Made by a program: the position numbers and the translations under genes. DNA of 64,000 nt from Tahibacter soli. GTDB taxonomy: Bacteria; Pseudomonadota; Gammaproteobacteria; Xanthomonadales; Rhodanobacteraceae. Positions 17,073 through 25,816 of the stretch are shown here, piece after piece. Each line of letters begins with the position of its first letter. The first letter of the stretch is position 1. The notes under the pieces were generated by a model. That model worked only from the letters and a program-made list of their open reading frames with translations. It did not search any database and was not told the DNA's origin. The stretch lies in contig NZ_JAOVZO020000020.1 in the NCBI RefSeq assembly GCF_025717065.2, positions 558,001 to 622,000 of the forward strand, given 5' to 3'.

Positions 17073-19403
17073 CTACTGCCAAGCCGCCGAAACCTGCACC
17101 CCCTCGAACGACGCCGTCTTCGGACGCAGCATCAGGTAGTGCCAGCCCTGCGCGGGATTGGATACGGTCACCGTTTCGGCGTTGCCGGCGAGCTGCGGTG
17201 CCTGGTCGTACGTGGTGTCGTTCGGCCACGCGCCACCGCGGTAGTACAGATCGGCGTCGCCCGTGCCGCCGGACATCGTGAACGTCAGGCTCGTCTTGCC
17301 GGCCGGCACGAGAATCAGCAGGTACAGGCGCTGGTTCGCCACGGCGATCGCAAGGTTGCTGCGCTTGCAGCCGTTGTCGAGCTGGCGCACGTCCGCCTGC
17401 GTGCATTCGGGTGTTTCCGGCGGCGCCGGGGTATCGCCGAAATTGTCCGCGAAGATCTTGTCGCCCGCCGGACCGCCGCAGCTCGACGTGTCGCCGTCGT
17501 TGGTCGAAAAGCACACGAGCCATGCGCGGAACTCGGCGTTGTACGTCGTGCGGATCGGATTGAGCCAGTTCGCGTAGCCGGGGTCGTAGCTGCCGACGCG
17601 CGTCAGCGCGTACAGGCTCGCGATCTTGTCGCGATGGCGTTCGAACATGAAGCGCGTGGCGAGATAGCCCCACTGGTACGTGCGCGTGTAGTCGGTGCTG
17701 TATTCGGTGTCGAACAGCTGCGCCAGCGTGAACGTGTCGGGATTGCCGGCTTCGTCCACCGCGTCGGCGTTGACGAGGTTGCGGTACGAGTACGAGATGT
17801 ATTCGGCGAAACCTTCGATGTACCAGATCGCCGAGGCCGGCGCGTCCATCGGGTAGTCGGCGAAGCGGCCGTGCCAGTTGAAGCGGCCGTCGAGATAGTG
17901 GATGTATTCGTGCGTCAGGTTCCACACCTCGAACGTCGGACGCACCCACTCGGCCTCGTACGCGAGGAAGCGCGCCTGGTTGCCGACCACCGACGGATCG
18001 CCTTCGAGATAGATGCCGCCGTTGTTCGTGTCGTTGCCGAAGATCACGCCCGAATACGTTTCGTAGTCGGTGCTCGAGTGAAAGATCACCATCTCGAGCT
18101 TCGTGTTGTTGTCGTCGGCGACCGGCACGTTGTTCGTCTGCGCCTGCGTGTGGAAATAGCCTTCCTCGTTGCCGACGATGCTGCACACCGTGTCGAGCTG
18201 CGCCGCCGTCAGCGCCTGGCTGCGCACGCGCAGCGTCGCGCTGCAGTCGCGCGCGTTCGCGGCCGGCAGGATCGCCCCTTCCAGATCCTGCGCAAACGTG
18301 CACAGGTTGAAATACGCACAATGCGCATTGTCGTAGTAGTCGGCGACGCTCGCGATGCGCACGTAGATGCCGCCGCCCGGGCCGCCCAGCGTCAGCGAAT
18401 CGAGCACCGCCTTGACCTTCGGATGCGCCACGGTGTGGAACGAACCGGAATACTGCAGGAAGCGGCCGAGTTCGCCGGCGGCGTTCTGCAGCATGTACTC
18501 GCGGTTGCTGCCGATGTCGGCGGCCTTGTTGCGCGCGATGAAGTCGACGAGCGTGTCGAGCACGCCGGCGCCCGGCCCCTGCACGAGCGTGCGGAACTCC
18601 GGCAGGTAGTGGCCGCGGAACAGCACGGTGAACACGTTGTTGACCGACGCCTTCATGTTCCACGACGCGTGATACGACGGACCGTAGCGATCGAGAATGC
18701 CGCGCACGGTACCGAGCTGCTCGGCGTTTTCGCCCGAGCTGTCGATCAGCGTGACGAATTCGGACAGCACCGCGCCGTGCGCATCGTTGACGTCCTGAAA
18801 GTGGCCGTTGGCGACGAACGCGTTCAGCGCCGGGCGAATCGCGGCGCGCAGCGTCGCACCGTACGAACCGACCTGCGCCGGATAGCCGTACTGCACGTAG
18901 TAGCCGGCGCGCAGGAACAGGACGAGCTGCAGCATGCTGCCGGTGTTGTCGCCGGTGTAGCCCGGCGCGTCGGCGAGGATCGCGTTCGCGATCGTCGTCA
19001 TCTTCGCTTCGGGAAACACCTGTGCGCCGAGCGCGCCGTCGATCGAGAACAGCGCGTTGACGCACGTCGTCGTCGAAGCTTTCACCGCCGCAACGAGCGC
19101 GGCGCCGCTGACGCCGGCGAACAGGTTGTCGTCGCACGCCAGGCGCGCGGCGTCGGCGCGCTGCGGCCGGTCGTAGTCGCGATACAGATGATCGCGCGAG
19201 GACGGCAGCGGCGCGCGCTCGTCCCACGTCAGGGCACGATGCTGCACGTGTTCGACACGTGCGATGTCGTGCGTGCTCGCAGGTGCCGGAATCGGCCGCG
19301 CCTGGTTGAAGTGGTCGTCCGCCGCGCAAACGGTCGACGCGGCGCCGAACAGGCACAAAGCCAGTCCCGCGCCGGCTTGCAAAAGCCGGTTGATCGAATA
19401 CAT
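17073..19403 (-). CDS. Secreted microbial collagenase (peptidase family M9)
   Basis: A 776-residue protein: signal peptide (about 1-27, ending STVCA), activator/HEAT-like region (about 70-400), then the zinc peptidase domain with HEYIH at residues 498-502 and the downstream glutamate in WYIEGFAEY. A Cys-rich linker contains KIFADNFGDTP, a variant of the GFE motif of this genome. The C-terminal 110 residues form a pre-peptidase C-terminal (PPC) domain (GGTGDADLYYRGG). M9 enzymes cleave triple-helical collagen. It lies immediately upstream of the hydroxyproline operon on the same strand, so substrate release and use are encoded together. Confidence 0.92.
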   Translation of the reverse strand: MYSINRLLQAGAGLALCLFGAASTVCAADDHFNQARPIPAPASTHDIARVEHVQHRALTWDERAPLPSSRDHLYRDYDRPQRADAARLACDDNLFAGVSGAALVAAVKASTTTCVNALFSIDGALGAQVFPEAKMTTIANAILADAPGYTGDNTGSMLQLVLFLRAGYYVQYGYPAQVGSYGATLRAAIRPALNAFVANGHFQDVNDAHGAVLSEFVTLIDSSGENAEQLGTVRGILDRYGPSYHASWNMKASVNNVFTVLFRGHYLPEFRTLVQGPGAGVLDTLVDFIARNKAADIGSNREYMLQNAAGELGRFLQYSGSFHTVAHPKVKAVLDSLTLGGPGGGIYVRIASVADYYDNAHCAYFNLCTFAQDLEGAILPAANARDCSATLRVRSQALTAAQLDTVCSIVGNEEGYFHTQAQTNNVPVADDNNTKLEMVIFHSSTDYETYSGVIFGNDTNNGGIYLEGDPSVVGNQARFLAYEAEWVRPTFEVWNLTHEYIHYLDGRFNWHGRFADYPMDAPASAIWYIEGFAEYISYSYRNLVNADAVDEAGNPDTFTLAQLFDTEYSTDYTRTYQWGYLATRFMFERHRDKIASLYALTRVGSYDPGYANWLNPIRTTYNAEFRAWLVCFSTNDGDTSSCGGPAGDKIFADNFGDTPAPPETPECTQADVRQLDNGCKRSNLAIAVANQRLYLLILVPAGKTSLTFTMSGGTGDADLYYRGGAWPNDTTYDQAPQLAGNAETVTVSNPAQGWHYLMLRPKTASFEGVQVSAAWQ

Positions 19404-19686
19404 TCTTTACTCCCCGAACGTCGTGCTTATGTGGTTGTGTGCCGCATCTGTTCGGGGACTCGAGGCGGGTGCGCTGCAACGCATCCGCCTCCCTTCCGAA
19501 CAGCCGACACAAGCCTGTCAGTACCCGGCAGAATGGTCTTGCAGGTTTCCGTCATCACGGCGAAACAATCCGCACAAAGCGCAGGATGCGCTGGCGGCAG
19601 CGGCGCGCGGCGCGCGCAAGGGTGGGCCCAATGAGATCGATCGATATTTATCGTCGCCCTGCAATCCGTCTTCGCGGACGGTCGGC

Positions 19687-20445
19687 ATGAACGGCGAACT
19701 CGCGCGCTGGCGCGAAGCGTTCGTGGCGCGCGTCGCCACGCCCTGGTACGTCGAGGCGCTGTTCGACCGGCTGCCCGACATCGTGTTCTCGATCAAGGAC
19801 CGTCAGGGCCGCTACGTCTCGATGAGCGAAGCGGCGGTCGTGCGCTGCGGACTCAAGCGCAAGCAGGACGCGATCGGCAAGACCGCGTTCGAACTGTTCC
19901 CGCGGCCGATGGCCGAGCGCTACGCCAAGCAGGACGAGCGGCTGTTCCGCACGTCCAAGCCGATCGTCGACAACCTCGACCTGACGGTCTATCGCGACGG
20001 CAGCGCCGGCTGGTGCCTGTCGACGAAGGAGCCGCTGTACGACGCGCAGGGCCGCGTGATCGGCCTTGCGTGCATCTCGAAGGATCTGATCGAACCGAGC
20101 CGCGCGGGCCTCATCGACGCGGGCTTCGCCGACACGGTCGACTACATGCTCGAGCACTACGACCAGCCGCTGCGCATGGAAGACCTCGCGCAGCGCGCGG
20201 GACTGTCGCAGGCGCAGTTCGAGCGGCGCATGAAGAAAATTTTCCACCTTTCCGCCGGACAGTACCTGATCAAGACGCGCATCGATCACGCGGCAAGGCT
20301 GCTCGCGGCCACCGAGATGGCGATCGCCGAAGTCGCGCAGCACGCGGGCTTTTCGGACCAGAGCGCGCTGTCGCGGCAGTTCCGCCAGGTGACCGGCTTC
20401 GCGCCGCGGCAGTATCGGCAGATGATGCGGCCGGAGATGGCCTGA
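19687..20445 (+). CDS. AraC-family regulator with N-terminal PAS domain
   Basis: A 252-residue regulator: PAS domain at about 24-130 (DIVFSIKDRQGRYVSMSEAA, IGKTAFELFP, GLACISKDL) and an AraC/HTH_18 DNA-binding domain at about 148-248 (MEDLAQRAGLSQAQFERR, IAEVAQHAGFSDQSALSRQF). The PAS domain could bind hydroxyproline or a pathway intermediate; the ligand is inferred, not seen. It is transcribed divergently from the collagenase with 283 bases between the starts, the usual place for a local activator. I use the ATG at 19687; a long upstream open frame has no domain content. Confidence 0.88.
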   Translation: MNGELARWREAFVARVATPWYVEALFDRLPDIVFSIKDRQGRYVSMSEAAVVRCGLKRKQDAIGKTAFELFPRPMAERYAKQDERLFRTSKPIVDNLDLTVYRDGSAGWCLSTKEPLYDAQGRVIGLACISKDLIEPSRAGLIDAGFADTVDYMLEHYDQPLRMEDLAQRAGLSQAQFERRMKKIFHLSAGQYLIKTRIDHAARLLAATEMAIAEVAQHAGFSDQSALSRQFRQVTGFAPRQYRQMMRPEMA

Positions 20446-20447
20446 CT

Positions 20448-20581
20448 CCCTCTCCCCAAGCTTGCTTGGGGGAGAGGGCCGGGGTGAGGGGGCGGCGCCG
20501 CGTATTTCGTCGAGGCCGAAGCGATACCAAGCGTCGCCCCCTCACCCAACCCTCTCCCCCAAAAGCATTTGGGGGAGAGGG
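20448..20581. repeat. Inverted hairpin doublet between convergent genes
   Basis: The left hairpin starts two bases after the AraC stop: CCCTCTCCCCAAGC/GCTTGGGGGAGAGGG (20448-20478). The right hairpin is CCCTCTCCCCCAAA/TTTGGGGGAGAGGG (20550-20581). The inner flanks are GGTGAGGGGGCGGCG and CGTCGCCCCCTCACCC. The position, between two genes ending towards each other, supports a terminator role. Confidence 0.88.
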
Positions 20582-20592
20582 CTTCAACCCGA

Positions 20593-22302
20593 TCAGCCCG
20601 CGCCCGTAACCGACGCCGAATCCGGCGCCACGACTTCCTCGACGCCTTCGACCGCGCGCACCTTTACGCGACCCGTGACGACGTCGACGACGTGATACGC
20701 CGACAGCACCGCGCCTTCCATCCAGCCCGGCAGATACGACACCTGGTCGCCCGCGACGATGAAACGCTTGTCGGGCTTGAGCAGCAGCTTGTACGCCTCG
20801 GCCTGGTCGCGATTGGCGCGATCCCACTCGGCCCAGCCGCCGCCGATGAACGGCACTTCCTGCCACGCGATCGACAGGCCCTTGTCCTTCGGCACGAACT
20901 GCTTGAACTCCGGATGCAGCAGCGTGCCGCCTTCAAGACCGATGTCGAGCCGCTTCGACAGATCTTCGTTGCCGAATTTCGTCGCGACCGGATTGTCCTT
21001 CGCATCGTAGTTGTACGCGCCGGTGAGAATGGCCGGACCGGGCGCGAAATAGTCGGCCGACGGATACCACATCTGCGTGATCGGATGATCGATCCAGCTG
21101 ATGCCGCCGAAGATCTGCGGGCCGTTCGTGTTGTTCGGGCCGCGCAGCGCTTCCCAGAACCGCGACTTCGCCTGCCAGCCCACCTTGCACGTCTTGGCGA
21201 ACTCCACCGCGCCGACGGCCTTGACGTAGGCCGGGCTGAACGTTCCGGCGTCGATCAGCGTCTTGAGGATCGGCAGCGGAATCGTCGAGATGCAGTAGTC
21301 CGCCGTGATCGGCGCGCCGCTCGCGAACGTCACGGTCACGCCCTGGTCGCTGTTGACGATGCGCCTCGCCTCGATCCTCGTTCTGACGATGCCGCCGAGT
21401 TTCGCGTGCAGCGCATCGACGATCTTGCGCATGCCGCCGACCGGATGAAACAGCGTCGTCTGCCAGAGATAGTCTTCGGCCTGATAGAAGCGGTGCTTCC
21501 AGAAGGTCGACTTCAGCAGCTGGTCGAGCGCGAGCTTCGGCATCACCTTGCCGGGGCTTTCGACGCCCGGATCTTCGATGTACCCGCTGCGCGACGAGCC
21601 GTTGTAGACGTAGCCGCTGTCCTTGCTCACGTTGCCGAACGTCTCGAGGAGGCTCAGGAGCGCGGTGCGATCGGCTTCGCTCAGCGTGTCGTCGAGACAG
21701 TGCTTGTTGACGGCCTTGGCGAGCAGTTCCGCGATGTAGCCGCGCGTGTCGTTCGCGAGCTGGCGGTTCTTGACGTATTTGCCGCCGAACGCGTCCTTCG
21801 TCTGGAAGTGATTCGCGCGCGTTTCCATGATGTACGGCTGCAGCGGCACCTTGAGTTCGTGGCACAGCTCAAGGAGCGCGATGTGGTGATACGGAATGCG
21901 GCCGCAGCCGGCCTCGAAATACTGCGTATCGGGGCTGCCGTCGAACTTGCATTCCTGGTCGGCGCGACCCTTCTGGCGAATGACGTTGCGCGAGTCGACC
22001 TTCGCCGTGCTGACCGTGAAGTTGCGACCGCCGACGCGATCGCTCGCTTCGCACACGACGACCGAATAGCCGGCTTCCCGAAGCCGCAGCGCGGCGGTGA
22101 GGCCCGCGACGCCGGCGCCGAGCACGACCACCGTCTTGCCCTTGCCGGGATTGCCCGACGTGTCGGGCGGCCCGGCGAACGCGTCGGGCACCGCGAGCAT
22201 GCCCAGCACGACCATCGTCTCATACACCGCCGCGGCCCCGCCCGCGGCACCGACCATTTCCAGAAACTGCCGGCGTGTGACTGGCTTGCTTTCCTCGTTC
22301 AT
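20593..22302 (-). CDS. Tat-exported flavin monoamine oxidase family protein
   Basis: A 569-residue FAD enzyme with a twin-arginine signal at residues 8-14 (VTRRQFLEMVG), the FAD-binding motif VVVLGAGVAGLTAALRLREAG near residue 60 (GxGxxG) and the RVGGRNF contact. Near the C-terminus are FIGGGWAEWDRANRDQ and FIVAGDQVSYLPGWMEGAVLSA, typical of amine/L-amino-acid oxidases. The substrate is unknown. It could act on amines or amino acids released outside the cytoplasm by the neighbouring proteolytic locus, but that is only proximity. The codons at 21360-21385 include AGA, AGG and AGG close together. Confidence 0.87.
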   Translation of the reverse strand: MNEESKPVTRRQFLEMVGAAGGAAAVYETMVVLGMLAVPDAFAGPPDTSGNPGKGKTVVVLGAGVAGLTAALRLREAGYSVVVCEASDRVGGRNFTVSTAKVDSRNVIRQKGRADQECKFDGSPDTQYFEAGCGRIPYHHIALLELCHELKVPLQPYIMETRANHFQTKDAFGGKYVKNRQLANDTRGYIAELLAKAVNKHCLDDTLSEADRTALLSLLETFGNVSKDSGYVYNGSSRSGYIEDPGVESPGKVMPKLALDQLLKSTFWKHRFYQAEDYLWQTTLFHPVGGMRKIVDALHAKLGGIVRTRIEARRIVNSDQGVTVTFASGAPITADYCISTIPLPILKTLIDAGTFSPAYVKAVGAVEFAKTCKVGWQAKSRFWEALRGPNNTNGPQIFGGISWIDHPITQMWYPSADYFAPGPAILTGAYNYDAKDNPVATKFGNEDLSKRLDIGLEGGTLLHPEFKQFVPKDKGLSIAWQEVPFIGGGWAEWDRANRDQAEAYKLLLKPDKRFIVAGDQVSYLPGWMEGAVLSAYHVVDVVTGRVKVRAVEGVEEVVAPDSASVTGAG

Positions 22303-22474
22303 GGCCCGACTCCCCTGTGCGCGATCCCGGTCCGGGATCGATAGACGCGAGCATAACTCACAAAAGAAATAGTGCACGAATTGCAAAGCGGAGAACGGGG
22401 CGAACGCCTATCGTGCCGGGCGCCGGACTTCTCCCTCCGCCGCACCGCGGACGTGCGAGGCACCGGACTTCTCG

Positions 22475-22502
22475 CTCTCCCCCGCAGGCCCGCGGGGGAG
22501 AG
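22475..22502. repeat. Single hairpin of the CCCTCTCCCCC family
   Basis: Arms CTCTCCCCCGC (22475-22485) and GCGGGGGAGAG (22492-22502) with a six-base loop. This is a solo copy in the divergent region between the amine oxidase and modB, so it cannot be a simple shared 3' terminator. It lies only about 55 bases before the modB start and may form part of its leader. Confidence 0.75.
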
Positions 22503-22558
22503 GGAGTCGCCTTCGGTTACACTTCGGGCGTTATTCCCGACCGGCTATCGCGCTCCGC

Positions 22559-23245
22559 ATGCTCACCCCCGCCGAATGGCAAGCCTTGGCGCTCAGCCTG
22601 CGCATCGCGCTGATCAGCGTCGCCGTGGCCCTGCCCTTCGCGCTGGCGCTGGGCTATGCGATGTCGCGCGCGCGGTTTCCGGGCAAGTCGCTCGTCGAGG
22701 CGTTCCTGAACCTGCCGCTGATCCTGCCGCCCGTCGTCACCGGCTACGCGCTGCTCGTGACGTTCGGCGCGCGCGGCACCGCCGGGCGCTGGCTCGCCGA
22801 ATTCGGCATCGTGTTCTCGTTCCGCTGGACCGGTGCGGCGCTCGCCGCCGCCGTGATGAGCTTTCCGCTGCTCGTGATCTCGGTGCGCGCCGGCTTCGAC
22901 GCGGTCGACCGGCGCCTCGAAGCCGCCGCGGAATCGCTCGGCGCGGGCGCCTGGCGGCGCTTCGCCACGGTCACGCTGCCGCTGTCGCTGCGCAGCGTTC
23001 TGGCCGGGTGCGTGCTCGCGTTCGCGCGCGCGTTCGGCGAATTCGGCGCGACCATCAGCTTCGTCGGCAGCATCCCCGGCGAAACGCGCACGCTGTCGAT
23101 CGCGATCTGGGAGCTGCTCAACCAGCCCGGCGGCGAAGCCGGTCTCGGCCGGCTCGTCTGGGCCGCGTTTGGCGTCGCCGTGGCGGCGTCGCTCGCCGCC
23201 GCGCTGCTGCGGCCTCGCAACGGCGCCGGAGAACGCGATGCTTGA
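22559..23245 (+). CDS. modB: Molybdate ABC transporter permease ModB
   Basis: A 228-residue inner-membrane permease with five or six TM segments and the EAA-type coupling loop EAAAESLGAGAWRRFATVTLPLS (about residues 121-143, quoted as start EAAAESLGAG and end TVTLPLS). LNLPLILPPVVTGY and FARAFGEFGATISFVGSIPG are characteristic of ModB/CysT-type permeases. It overlaps modC by 8 bases. No periplasmic binding protein gene (modA) occurs up- or downstream, so binding protein must come from elsewhere. Confidence 0.9.
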   Translation: MLTPAEWQALALSLRIALISVAVALPFALALGYAMSRARFPGKSLVEAFLNLPLILPPVVTGYALLVTFGARGTAGRWLAEFGIVFSFRWTGAALAAAVMSFPLLVISVRAGFDAVDRRLEAAAESLGAGAWRRFATVTLPLSLRSVLAGCVLAFARAFGEFGATISFVGSIPGETRTLSIAIWELLNQPGGEAGLGRLVWAAFGVAVAASLAAALLRPRNGAGERDA

Positions 23246-23921
23246 TCTTGCGATCGCCTGGCGCACGCGCGACTTCGATCTCGACGTGACGATCGCGTCG
23301 ACCGCGCGGCATCTGGCGCTGTTCGGCCCGTCGGGCAGCGGCAAGACCAGTTGCCTGCTCGCCATCGCCGGCCTGCGCCGCCCCGACCGCGGACGCATCG
23401 CGCTCGACGGCCGCGTGCTGTTCGACACCGCCGCCGGCATCGACGTGCCGGCCGCCGAACGCGGGCTCGGCGTCGTCTTCCAGGACGGCCGCCTTTTTCC
23501 ACATCTGCGCGTCCGCGACAATCTCGCCTACGGCCGCCGCGCCCGCACCGGCAGCGACGCCATCGACGTCGACACCGCGGTGCAGCTGCTCGGGCTCGCC
23601 GACCTGCTCGGTCGCTGGCCGGCGTCGCTGTCCGGCGGCGAAGCGCGTCGCGTCGCGATCGGCCGCGCGCTGCTCGCCCGACCGCGCGCGCTCCTGCTCG
23701 ACGAACCGCTGGTCGGCCTGCACCGCGAGGCGCGTGCGCAGGTGCTCGCGTACCTCACGCGCCTCAACGCCGAGCTTGCGATTCCGACGCTGCTCGTGAG
23801 CCATCAGCCCGAGGAAGTGATCGCGCTCGCGCAGGAAGTGGTGCTGCTCGATGACGGCGCAGCACGCGATCTGGTGACCCGCGAACAATTCGCGAGACGC
23901 ATGCCGCCGGCACATGCGTAG
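23238..23921 (+). CDS. modC: Molybdate ABC transporter ATP-binding protein ModC, short form
   Basis: A 227-residue ABC ATPase with Walker A GPSGSGKTS, Q-loop VFQDGRLFPHL, signature LSGGEARRVAIGRALL, Walker B ALLLDEPL and the switch His in LLVSHQPEEV. VFQDGRLFPHL is typical of ModC. The protein ends just after the ATPase domain, whereas E. coli ModC is about 350 residues with a C-terminal molybdate-binding TOBE/Mop domain. Regulation by bound molybdate through that domain is therefore absent. It is translated from an overlap with modB. Confidence 0.88.
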   Translation: MLDLAIAWRTRDFDLDVTIASTARHLALFGPSGSGKTSCLLAIAGLRRPDRGRIALDGRVLFDTAAGIDVPAAERGLGVVFQDGRLFPHLRVRDNLAYGRRARTGSDAIDVDTAVQLLGLADLLGRWPASLSGGEARRVAIGRALLARPRALLLDEPLVGLHREARAQVLAYLTRLNAELAIPTLLVSHQPEEVIALAQEVVLLDDGAARDLVTREQFARRMPPAHA

Positions 23922-23978
23922 CGGCTCGGCTATTCCGGGAATGCGGACTGCCGTCCTGCGGCGGTCAACAAGCTGCCG

Positions 23979-24434
23979 CTAGGATTCCTGATCGCCGCTC
24001 ACCGGCGTATCGGCAGGCAATCCTTTCTGCCAATCGGCATAGGTTTGCGCGGTACCTTTGAGTTGCCACGAGAGTCGCCCGTTGTCGGGCCGCCCCAGTA
24101 CGACGGCCGACGCCGCGCTCGGACTACCCATCGGGGCGTTATGCGCGAATTCGAAGTTTCCGGCACTGTCCGGCCGGAGCACGCCCGATTCGATCAGCGC
24201 TTGTCGAAGATTCCGATAGCTGTGGTCCTCGCCGATCCAAACCGGCCTCGCCTTTGAGCCCTTGAGCACGACGAACTGCCGACCGATCTCCCGCGCCGTT
24301 GCCTGCAGGCTGTGCTTGGCGCTCACGAGTTCGAAGATAGGCGCATTTTCAGCAGCCTGCTGTTCGGCCAGCAACTCCATCGCGACTCTTTCGCGGCAAG
24401 CGTGTGGGTCATACAAGGCGGCTTCCTGTGGCAT
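23979..24434 (-). CDS. DUF4357 domain protein, probable remnant of a GIY-YIG nuclease
   Basis: A 151-residue protein whose C-terminal part (FEFAHNAPMGSPSAASAVV, GRPDNGRLSW, TYADWQ) is a DUF4357 domain. In most homologues this follows an N-terminal GIY-YIG endonuclease domain of about 150 residues, which is missing here. No GIY-YIG sequence is visible in the 263 bases upstream. Codon use is less G/C-biased than in surrounding genes. It may be a decayed phage- or defence-related gene or a stand-alone DUF4357 protein. Confidence 0.65.
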   Translation of the reverse strand: MPQEAALYDPHACRERVAMELLAEQQAAENAPIFELVSAKHSLQATAREIGRQFVVLKGSKARPVWIGEDHSYRNLRQALIESGVLRPDSAGNFEFAHNAPMGSPSAASAVVLGRPDNGRLSWQLKGTAQTYADWQKGLPADTPVSGDQES

Positions 24435-24697
24435 GGCTTCGCGGCTTCGACACGGCGCGGCCCCAGCGGATTGTTTGCTTATTTCGGATAGTTAAGGAAG
24501 CAACGTCTATATGTCCAGCGACCTTTTTTGGCAACGCAGCACACGACAGGCATAAAGCGGGCGCGGGCGCGCCCCGGTCGAGGAATTCGCGGCCTTGCGC
24601 CAACCGGGCGGCGCATCGGCGATACGATTCGCCGCATCGTCGGCGACAGGGCGCACGGCGTGGCTATAGTGAACCGCCGACCTTCACGAGCCACGTC

Positions 24698-25669
24698 ATG
24701 CGCCGTCTCGCCTTCGTCCTCCTCGTCTTCGTCCTGCCCGCGCACGGCCGCGAACCGGCCATCGTCGACGCGCGGCAGGCGCACGCGCTGTTCGATCGCG
24801 GCGCCGTCTTCGTCGACGTGCGCAAGGCCAACGCCTACGACGCCGGGCACGTGCCGCGCGCGCGATCGCTCGTTGCCGGCTACGCCGCGTTCACCGATCG
24901 CGCGACCGACAACCTGCTCGCGCCGGCCGCCGCAGCCGAAACGATCTCGGCGCTCGGCGTCGCGCTCGACGGCGCGCCGCTCGTCGTCTACGGCGCGCGC
25001 GGATCGTCGACGCCGTACTACGTCGCGTTCGCGCTGGCGTACTACGGCGCGCGCGACGTCGCCGTGTTCGCCGACGGCATCGAGGCGTGGAACGCCGCGG
25101 CGCTGCCGGTGTCGACCGAAGTCGCCACGCCCGAGCGCACCGCCGTGAAGATTCGCGACGTGCGCGACGAGATGCTGATCGACCTGCGGCAGCTGCAGGC
25201 GCGCCGTCGCAAGCACGACGTGCAGCTCGTCGATGCGCGTTCGCCGGCGGAATTCCGCGGCGAGTCGCGCGGCGGCTGGCGCGGCGGACATCTGCCGGGC
25301 GCGGTGAACATCCCGTTCCAGTCGCTGCGCGAGACGGAACCCGACGCCGACGCGAAGACGGCGTCGCTCGCGCTGCGGCCGCGCGCCCAACTCGAGGCGC
25401 TGTTCGCGGGTCTCGACCCGCGCAAGGAAACGGTGGTCTACTGCCAGTCCGGCGGACGTTCGGCCGCGACGTACGTCGTGCTGCGCGACCTCGGCTTCCG
25501 CAACGTGCGCATGTACGACGGCAGCTGGCGCGAGTATTCGAACCGGCTCGACCTGCCGGCCGAAGACGTCACGTACTTCGACGCCGACGGCGCGGCCGAC
25601 GAGATCGACAAGCTCAAGGCGCGTATCGAGGCGCTGGAAAAACGGCTCGACACCGCGCCGAAAAGCTAG
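24698..25669 (+). CDS. Periplasmic tandem rhodanese-domain protein
   Basis: A 323-residue protein with a short signal peptide (about 1-18) and two rhodanese domains. The first (about 25-145) has VVYGARGSS where the active-site loop should be and no Cys. The second (about 165-290) has the catalytic loop VVYCQSGGRS (Cys near residue 249). A C-terminal coiled-coil-like helix (EIDKLKARIEALEKRL) ends the protein. This matches thiosulfate sulfurtransferases, in which the N-terminal domain is inactive and structural. The substrate in vivo is unknown. Confidence 0.88.
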   Translation: MRRLAFVLLVFVLPAHGREPAIVDARQAHALFDRGAVFVDVRKANAYDAGHVPRARSLVAGYAAFTDRATDNLLAPAAAAETISALGVALDGAPLVVYGARGSSTPYYVAFALAYYGARDVAVFADGIEAWNAAALPVSTEVATPERTAVKIRDVRDEMLIDLRQLQARRRKHDVQLVDARSPAEFRGESRGGWRGGHLPGAVNIPFQSLRETEPDADAKTASLALRPRAQLEALFAGLDPRKETVVYCQSGGRSAATYVVLRDLGFRNVRMYDGSWREYSNRLDLPAEDVTYFDADGAADEIDKLKARIEALEKRLDTAPKS

Positions 25670-25816
25670 CCGGTATACGGCCCTTTCACTTCGACCCACC
25701 CCAAACGCGGCTCCGGCGCTGCGGCGACCGGTGGATTCGCATGATTTGGAATCCGCCACGGAGCGCGCCCGTGTTTCCACTGGTCCGCAGTGACGCAACC
25801 CGGATGCTTGCGACCG

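Noticed and set aside
17073-19403. Possibility that the metalloprotease is a different gluzincin
   Set aside because: HEYIH with the downstream WYIEGFAEY, the long N-terminal activator region and the PPC domain fit M9 collagenases better than thermolysin-type enzymes.
6222-20581. CRISPR-like array from the recurring hairpins
   Set aside because: Copies are kilobases apart, without regular spacers and without cas genes. They are dispersed palindromes.
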